From Candidatus Thorarchaeota archaeon SMTZ1-83 (GTDB lineage: Archaea > Asgardarchaeota > Thorarchaeia > Thorarchaeales > Thorarchaeaceae), in NCBI GenBank assembly GCA_001563325.1, contig LRSK01000130.1, positions 1 to 18,124 of the forward strand: a stretch of DNA of 18,124 bases, read 5' to 3'. Each line of letters opens with the position of its first letter. Within the stretch, counting starts at the first letter, position 1. Below are positions 13,908 to 18,124 of the stretch, piece by piece. A program made the translations under genes and the position numbers. The notes under the pieces were generated by a model that saw only the letters and a program-made list of their open reading frames with translations, had not been told where the DNA came from and did no database searches.

Positions 13908-14345
13908 TTGAAGCAGTTCTATGTCGCAATGGGGGCCATAGTTGAGAGTGACCAAGGAATCTTGGTTCTCAAGCGGTCTCCTGAGAAGGACTTTGCCCCG
14001 GATACATGGGAAGTGATAACTGGACGGCTTGAAATGGGAGAGAATCCGGAAAAGGGAATAATCAGGGAGATTACTGAAGAAACAGACATTCAAGCTGAGC
14101 TGATCATGCCTGTCCATACGAGTTTCTTTTACCGAGGTTCACAGGAGTATCCGATGGTCTTCATCGATTTCTGGTGCAGATATCTAGAAGGCGACGTGAA
14201 GCTGAGCTGGGAACATTCCGAGTACGAGTGGGTCTCTCTGACCGACGCCATTCGGAATCCAGATCTCAAACCGTTTCATAACTCGCTTTCTAGAATACTT
14301 GGACTGAAGACACACCTGCCCCCGAACTTCTCGTTTGAGGAATGA
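13908..14345 (+). CDS. Nudix hydrolase
   Basis: 145 residues. Hydrolyses a nucleoside diphosphate linked to another group, using Mg2+. The Nudix box is GRLEMGENPEKGIIREITEETDI at about residues 39-61, split here for clarity as G-x5-E-x7-RE-I-T-EE-T-D-I: all catalytic Glu/Arg are present, but the second conserved Gly is Asp. Strands before (YVAMGAIVESDQGILVLKRS) and after (TSFFYRGSQEYPMVFIDFWCRYLEG, SEYEWVSLTDA) complete the fold. The start is TTG at 13908 with GGAG 9 bases upstream; the first residues of the fold would be lost with the next ATG. It probably shares a transcript with the preceding gene. The substrate is not predictable. Confidence 0.9.
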   Translation: MKQFYVAMGAIVESDQGILVLKRSPEKDFAPDTWEVITGRLEMGENPEKGIIREITEETDIQAELIMPVHTSFFYRGSQEYPMVFIDFWCRYLEGDVKLSWEHSEYEWVSLTDAIRNPDLKPFHNSLSRILGLKTHLPPNFSFEE

Positions 14346-14372
14346 CTTGCATTCAATAGGATTCGAAGACTG

Positions 14373-14738
14373 TTACTCCTTGCTGAACTGAAGCAGCTCA
14401 ATCACATTGCCAGCGGGGTCTCGCATCGACATATAGGTGCCAGCGGGAAATCGCTGTGGGTTTTCATGCACGAACTCAACATCAAGGCCCCTTAGACGGG
14501 CGGCCTCTTCCTCAAGATTCTCTGCTTCAATGCAGAGTACAACTTGAGTTGCTCCCGGGTACTTCAGTTTGTTAGATTCCTTCACCTCTTCAAGAATCAA
14601 TGGAGGACCCTCATTCTTGAGGTGAACCAGACAGTCATCATATCGGTGTTCTACCTCAAAACCAAGTTTGTTACAATAGAAATCAAGGGCCTTGTCAATA
14701 TCATCAACATAGACTCCTATCACGCGTATCTTCGTCAG
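14373..14738 (-). CDS. VOC-family (glyoxalase/bleomycin-resistance fold) protein
   Basis: About 121 residues forming one vicinal-oxygen-chelate module pair. IGVYVDDIDKALDFYCNKLGFEVEHR and LVHLKNEGPPLILEEV make the first beta-alpha-beta-beta-beta unit; TQVVLCIEAENLEEEAARLRGLDVEF and TYMSMRDPAGNVIELLQFSKE make the second, with the usual terminal metal-ligand Glu in IELLQF. Many members bind metal and act on small organic molecules; no specific role can be given. The conventional start is GTG 14723, but the family's N-terminus (TKIRVIGVYV) begins five codons earlier at a CTG (14738-14736), and GAGGTG lies 6 bases before that CTG versus 21 before the GTG. I therefore extend to the CTG. It lies downstream of the phosphoribosyltransferase-like gene. 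Confidence 0.83.
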   Translation of the reverse strand: MTKIRVIGVYVDDIDKALDFYCNKLGFEVEHRYDDCLVHLKNEGPPLILEEVKESNKLKYPGATQVVLCIEAENLEEEAARLRGLDVEFVHENPQRFPAGTYMSMRDPAGNVIELLQFSKE

Positions 14739-14797
14739 CTCTCACACCTCATCAAGTTTGTAATGGGACGAGACAGGCATTCTACTGGCCTCACGTG

Positions 14798-14823
14798 AAA
14801 AAGCTTGCAGTCAAAGCATGCAA
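14798..14823 (-). terminator. Weak hairpin and T5 tract after the phosphoribosyltransferase-like gene
   Basis: On the minus strand TTGCA (14823-14819) can pair with TGCAA (14809-14805) around nine bases, followed by GC and TTTTT (14802-14798). It lies 12 bases past the gene's stop and before the VOC gene. The stem is short, so confidence is low. Confidence 0.3.
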
Positions 14824-14835
14824 AACAGAATCGAT

Positions 14836-15771
14836 TCACTTCAACGACAGCGACCGACTCAAGCTCTTCAGTGCTGTCCGACATTCATTCTTGATTCTCT
14901 CAAGAATCGCTCGGGTCTGTTTGTTTGGGACCTTGGAGAGTTCAAAATCGCATCTCTCGATTAGCTCACGAAGATGCTTTAGTGGATGCTTCGAACGATC
15001 ACCCCAGTCCCATATACTACACCAGCGTCGACCAAGGTCCAGCCCATAGACCATTTCTGCCTTGTTTCCAATCTCTGGGGACACAACTGTTCCTGGATGA
15101 AGCCAGGGCATATCTGTGCCGTTTGGTTCAACACCAAAGATTGCATTCGAATAGAACGTGTAGACTGGAATCTGTATTCTGTCGGCAAGATGCTTCAGTC
15201 GGACCGCTCCCTTGAGTCCGCCAGCGATTGAGTACACAACTATTGCCCTGATTTCGGAGCTGTGATTCATTGTGGCCTGAATGATACTCTCAATGGTCCC
15301 ACCAGTAGCAATCGTGTCCCCAATCAGTATCAATGGTTGAGCGGTCATCGCTTCGAAATTCAGGTACGATAGGTCCGTCATCCAGCCAGATTCTGAGAGA
15401 TGTCGTTTTGCCCCTATGAAACAACGGTTGATTGTTTCACCAAAGACTGCTTCAAAGGCCTCAGCTAGGCTGTAGTAGAGTGCCCCTGCGAGTGGTACAA
15501 CTTCCGTCACCGTATCAATGGTTGAGTTGCGGAATTCCTTTACAATTCCGAATGCAGCACAGAGAAAGTCCTTACTGCTTTCACGCGCTGAGTTTGCCAA
15601 TGATGCCCCAACCAGCCATGGCTGGAGAAGAATCTGCAGCGCACTAGGAGACTCGATTATGTATGTGTGCGGAAGAAGATGGTCGCTCTTAACGTGGAGT
15701 AATCGAATCTTGCTCTTGGGATCAGTAGTTTCTACTAATCTAGCACCCTTCCTGATGGCTTCTTGATCCAT
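14836..15771 (-). CDS. Phosphoribosyltransferase-like protein
   Basis: 311 residues. The PRPP-binding loop LILIGDTIATGGTIES at about residues 148-163 is the type I phosphoribosyltransferase signature (hydrophobics, Asp-Thr-x-x-x-T-G-G-T). An upstream segment (VPLAGALYYSLAEAFEAVFGETINRCFIGAKRH) resembles the uracil-phosphoribosyltransferase-like core, and IRAIVVYSIAGGLKGAVRLKHLADRIQIPVYTFYSNAIFGVEPNG is the following beta-alpha-beta hood-like region. The long C-terminal part (WCSIWDWGDRSKHPLKHLRELIERCDFEL) is not part of standard nucleobase enzymes. It could be a salvage enzyme or a regulatory PRPP-binding protein. The ATG at 15771 has GAGGGAG about 10 bases upstream. No partner gene is evident. 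Confidence 0.8.
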   Translation of the reverse strand: MDQEAIRKGARLVETTDPKSKIRLLHVKSDHLLPHTYIIESPSALQILLQPWLVGASLANSARESSKDFLCAAFGIVKEFRNSTIDTVTEVVPLAGALYYSLAEAFEAVFGETINRCFIGAKRHLSESGWMTDLSYLNFEAMTAQPLILIGDTIATGGTIESIIQATMNHSSEIRAIVVYSIAGGLKGAVRLKHLADRIQIPVYTFYSNAIFGVEPNGTDMPWLHPGTVVSPEIGNKAEMVYGLDLGRRWCSIWDWGDRSKHPLKHLRELIERCDFELSKVPNKQTRAILERIKNECRTALKSLSRSLSLK

Positions 15772-15873
15772 GAGTCTTTGGCTCCCTCAGGGCTGTTGAG
15801 ATGAGTTCGCGAGCTCTAGTAAATCCTCGCACAGATCAATCGCTTCTCTTGTTCATATGGCCGTGGCTCGGTT

Positions 15874-16299
15874 TCAAGCGCTTCCCTTGCCTTTCATCTC
15901 CAAGAGCATCCAGTCTCTTACGGCAACTTCGCCATAGATCAGTTGACCGAGGTCCTCCTCCAGATCAATTGGTTCAAGGATGGATATCCAACCTTCACCG
16001 TAGGAGTCTTCCAGGAGTTTTCCGAGATTCTTCTCCAATTCGAGATTGGACTCCACGATCTTCCCGGATACTGGACATTTCAGAGGGCCAACCCATTTAT
16101 TGCTCTCGAGAGTTGCGATTGTGCCGCCAATCATGACTTCTTTGCCAATTGGTCGAAGAGTTAGGACTGATATCTCCCCTGCGAGCTGCACGGCATAGGG
16201 AGTTATCCCGACCCGTACTCTGTCGCCCTCTAACTTGGCCCATGTATGGTCTGGATGATAGTAGAGTTCGGTTGGAAATGAGAACCCTTCAATCTCCAA
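15874..16299 (-). CDS. GcvH-like lipoyl carrier protein
   Basis: 141 residues matching glycine-cleavage H protein: IEGFSFPTELYYHPDHTWAKLEGDRVRVGIT, YAVQLAGEISVLTLRPIGKEV, the lipoylation loop ESNKWVGPLKCPVSGK with Lys68 in the position of the lipoyl lysine (eight residues before the conserved Pro), then SNLELEKNLGKLLEDSYGEGWI. It carries reaction intermediates on lipoamide. No gcvP, gcvT, lpd or lipoate ligase gene lies within the window, so it may serve enzymes encoded elsewhere or a non-glycine role such as the LbpA proteins of sulfur oxidation. The start is TTG at 16299, required because the family's N-terminus begins there; GGGTGAG lies upstream. A TTTAAGA-like TATA element is about 45 bases before it. 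Confidence 0.87.
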   Translation of the reverse strand: MEIEGFSFPTELYYHPDHTWAKLEGDRVRVGITPYAVQLAGEISVLTLRPIGKEVMIGGTIATLESNKWVGPLKCPVSGKIVESNLELEKNLGKLLEDSYGEGWISILEPIDLEEDLGQLIYGEVAVRDWMLLEMKGKGSA

Positions 16300-16395
16300 G
16301 GTCCAGACTCACCCAATCAATCTCCTGCTGCCTTGCACTTCTTAAATCTAATTGACCAGTCGTTTCTGTAACTCATTCGTGGTTCTGGCCAACTA

Positions 16396-17427
16396 TCACT
16401 CTAGTCCCACTACCTCTCGGTAGATTGCTAACGCGTCTTCTACTGAGCTCACACCTCGGACTATGGCGTTCCCTCTCCCCATGATGGTAATCTCTGTGCC
16501 CTCCAGAGTCTTGATTTTCAACCACTTAGCAGCCTTCTTGACATCATACCTGTCATCCAGCCGCGCTGCAATGCCATCAATGTCCAGAACGTTCATTGAC
16601 GGAGGGGCTATGCTGAAAGTACCAGAACACAGCGTTGTTGCACTTGCCTCCTTTGACACCCTGATAGGGACGTCAGGCTGCGCAACGGAGCAGACAGGGC
16701 AGTCTTCATCACGGCCGATGTCGAAGACATCGAAAGTCAAAGAGGACAGGTCAACTACCATCAGCCTGCTCTTCAGATGTGGTTCGCGTTCAGTAGTAAG
16801 GAGAACTGCCTCTCGTACTTGTATCGCACCCGCTATGGAGAGGAGTTCAGGGGTGACTCCGACATTCGCGCAGGTATACTCTGGGTCGTCCTTAGCATCT
16901 CCAGCCATACAATGCAGACATCCTGTTTGACCAGGAATGAACGTTGTGAGATTACTGTGATACTCAATGGCGCCAGCGAATACGTATGGAATCTCAAGAC
17001 TCTGGCTCACCTTGTTGACAGCGTGTCGAGTGTGAAACGAATCCAGTCCGTCAATGATTATATCGGACCCGACTAAGAGCTCGTGGGCATTTCTCTCATC
17101 CAGAGAAGCACTGATGGGCTCCAAGTCTACTTCGGGATTCATGACTTTTAGGTTAGCCGCTGCCGCCTCCGCCTTCGGCATACCTATGTCACTAGTGTCG
17201 TAGACTGTCTGTCTCTGGATGTTGGAGAGCTCGACAATGTCTCGATCAATTATCCTGATATGACCAAAGCCCAAAGCGGTAAGAAGATGAAGAACTGCAC
17301 TGCCTAGACCCCCAGCCCCAACTACGGTAACTCGGGAGGTCAGAATCTTCTCCATATCATCCTCCGTGAAGTCACGAAGTGCGAGCATTCTCGAGTATCT
17401 CTCTTTCTGGTTTGCTTTAAGGGGCAT
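16396..17427 (-). CDS. MoeB/ThiF/UbaA-type E1-like adenylyltransferase with C-terminal extension
   Basis: 343 residues. The E1-like Rossmann domain has VTVVGAGGLGSAV (ATP loop, 34-45), ID-x-D (about 60-63), NIQRQ (69-73; Arg finger), Lys85, and GLDSFHTRHAVN (127-138). Two CxxC pairs (C170/C173 and C243/C246) form the structural zinc site, and Cys186 in TCANVGV is where UbaA/Uba4-type proteins have their active cysteine. Such enzymes adenylate the C-terminal glycine of MoaD, ThiS or ubiquitin-like SAMPs for sulfur transfer or conjugation. Residues about 255-343 form an extra domain with no rhodanese signature, ending GRGNAIVRGVSSVEDALAIYREVV. GAGGTG lies 5 bases before the ATG. No ubiquitin-like partner with a GG tail is seen nearby. 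Confidence 0.9.
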   Translation of the reverse strand: MPLKANQKERYSRMLALRDFTEDDMEKILTSRVTVVGAGGLGSAVLHLLTALGFGHIRIIDRDIVELSNIQRQTVYDTSDIGMPKAEAAAANLKVMNPEVDLEPISASLDERNAHELLVGSDIIIDGLDSFHTRHAVNKVSQSLEIPYVFAGAIEYHSNLTTFIPGQTGCLHCMAGDAKDDPEYTCANVGVTPELLSIAGAIQVREAVLLTTEREPHLKSRLMVVDLSSLTFDVFDIGRDEDCPVCSVAQPDVPIRVSKEASATTLCSGTFSIAPPSMNVLDIDGIAARLDDRYDVKKAAKWLKIKTLEGTEITIMGRGNAIVRGVSSVEDALAIYREVVGLE

Positions 17428-17454
17428 CTTTTCACCTCTTCATTCGCGTGTGGC

Positions 17455-17544
17455 TTACTCTAGCAAAGTGACAGTGGCTTCCTCGTTCTCTTCAGTCACA
17501 TAAAGGTTGACTGGGAGGATGACATACTTGTCGGCCTGAAACAT
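17455..17544 (-). CDS. 29-residue ORF upstream of the E1-like gene
   Basis: ATG 17544 to TAA 17455, encoding MFQADKYVILPVNLYVTEEN and nine further residues ending TVTLLE. It is in the same direction as the E1-like gene and 27 bases before it, with third-position use like its neighbours. The frame stays open for 16 codons before the ATG, back to a TGA. It might be a short regulatory or partner peptide, or the remnant of a longer beta-rich protein. It lacks a terminal Gly-Gly, so it is not a complete ubiquitin-like modifier. No clear ribosome site. Confidence 0.3.
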   Translation of the reverse strand: MFQADKYVILPVNLYVTEENEEATVTLLE

Positions 17545-17652
17545 GTTTGTGAATGCCCCCGAATGCTTGTGGACAGGTGTGCAAACCCACCTTCAATGCA
17601 CAGGGTGTGGCAATCCCTCGAACGGTACTCTCTGAGTAACTACCCAGACTAT

Positions 17653-18124
17653 CTACAGAATGACGAAACGACCTCTGCAAGAATCCTAGCGGTGATCTTC
17701 AGAGACTCAAAGTCAACAAACTCAACTGGTGAATGGGCACCCTCACCCGACGGGCCGAAGAGGACAGCAGGAATCCCAGCTCTTGATAGAAGAGCAGCAT
17801 CCGTCCACCATGCGGCCCCTTTGAGTTCAGGCTTCGTTCCTATTATTGTGTGACATGCATTAGTGAGATAATCGACGATCTCAATGTCCTCCGGGACCTC
17901 AAGTCCAGGCCGATAGAAGAAGACCTCAGAGGTTGCATCAAAGTGCCTATCTGAGGATGTAACGTTGCTGAGAATTTCATCCAGCTCTGCCTCAATGGCA
18001 TGAGAATCCTCGTCTGGCAGGGTTCTCCGTTCGAGGTCAATCCTACAGTAATCAGGATAGTTGCTCAGCTCTATTCCGACTTGGATGAGAGAAGCATGTA
18101 CGGAGGGCCGTCCTAACAGAGGAT
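17653..18124 (-). CDS. M20-family metallopeptidase/deacylase, C-terminal part (runs off the right edge)
   Basis: 157 codons ending at TAG 17653-17655; the N-terminus lies beyond the window. The visible part matches the ArgE/DapE/carboxypeptidase G2-type M20 fold. The dimerisation domain has LSNYPDYCRIDLERRTLPDEDS, with the typical R-T-x-P-x-E/D after a strand, and the end of the catalytic domain has GAAWWTDAALLSRAGIPAVLFGPSGEGAHSPVEFVDFESL. TDA and the GEGAHSPVEFV histidine and glutamate are the family's terminal metal- and substrate-site residues. Such enzymes remove acyl groups from amino acids or cleave small peptides with two zinc ions. The specific substrate cannot be given from the fragment. 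Confidence 0.85.

Noticed and set aside
17492..17680. 62-codon minus-strand ORF between the M20 and E1-like genes
   Set aside because: His/Cys/Ser-rich translation without domain features; it overlaps the end of the M20 gene and the more coding-like 29-codon frame.

Overview
The window looks archaeal. Several genes have a TATA-like box 20-30 bp before a likely transcript start, and the gene set fits: a bacterio-opsin-activator-type HTH_10 regulator, PadR and MarR regulators, a class II superoxide reductase, GlcD/GlcF-type oxidoreductase genes, a MoeB/UbaA-type E1-like protein and a threonine-synthase-like protein with a zinc ribbon. GC is near 50 %, Shine-Dalgarno sites are scattered, and TTG/GTG starts are frequent. 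An Asgard (Thorarchaeia-like) or other mesophilic archaeon is my guess from style; no marker gene here proves it. I saw no tRNA, rRNA, CRISPR array, IS element or phage gene. The content is mostly metabolic and regulatory single genes and short operons, with no gene-free stretch over 300 bases.

Layout. 1-1500 (minus): a cut-off unknown gene, an ECF transporter S component and a GNAT acetyltransferase. Divergent from these is 1525-3018 (plus), a threonine-synthase-like protein fused to a C-terminal PadR winged helix. Its PLP-binding lysine is isoleucine, so it looks like an enzyme turned ligand-sensing regulator. A perfect 14-bp palindrome sits between its TATA box and start codon. 3102-3512 is a superoxide reductase with all six iron ligands, interrupted by a 30-bp in-frame insertion carrying TGA. 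Next come a small beta-rich protein (minus) and a RimJ-type acetyltransferase (plus).

4583-7137 (minus) is a translationally coupled GlcD-GlcF pair (FAD 2-hydroxyacid dehydrogenase and iron-sulfur CCG protein). Divergent from it is a full-length, single-chain transketolase (7296-9302), which ends base to base against the HTH_10 regulator (9303-9953). A DMT/EamA exporter, a small zinc-ribbon protein and a second PadR fusion follow; this PadR carries a degenerate methyltransferase-like domain.

12298-13288 is a compact operon: an FMN-type split-barrel protein and a MarR repressor overlapping by ATGA, preceded by two 18-bp palindromic operators one 20-bp step apart, the first on the TATA box. 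This looks like an autoregulated unit. An ATC-hydrolase-family protein and a Nudix hydrolase follow. The right end is all minus strand: a VOC protein (probable CTG start), a phosphoribosyltransferase-like protein, a lone GcvH-like lipoyl protein, an E1-like protein, a 29-codon ORF and the C-terminal part of an M20 peptidase.

The strongest leads are the two PadR-enzyme fusions, above all the lysine-less threonine synthase-PadR, then the tandem MarR operators and the interrupted superoxide reductase.
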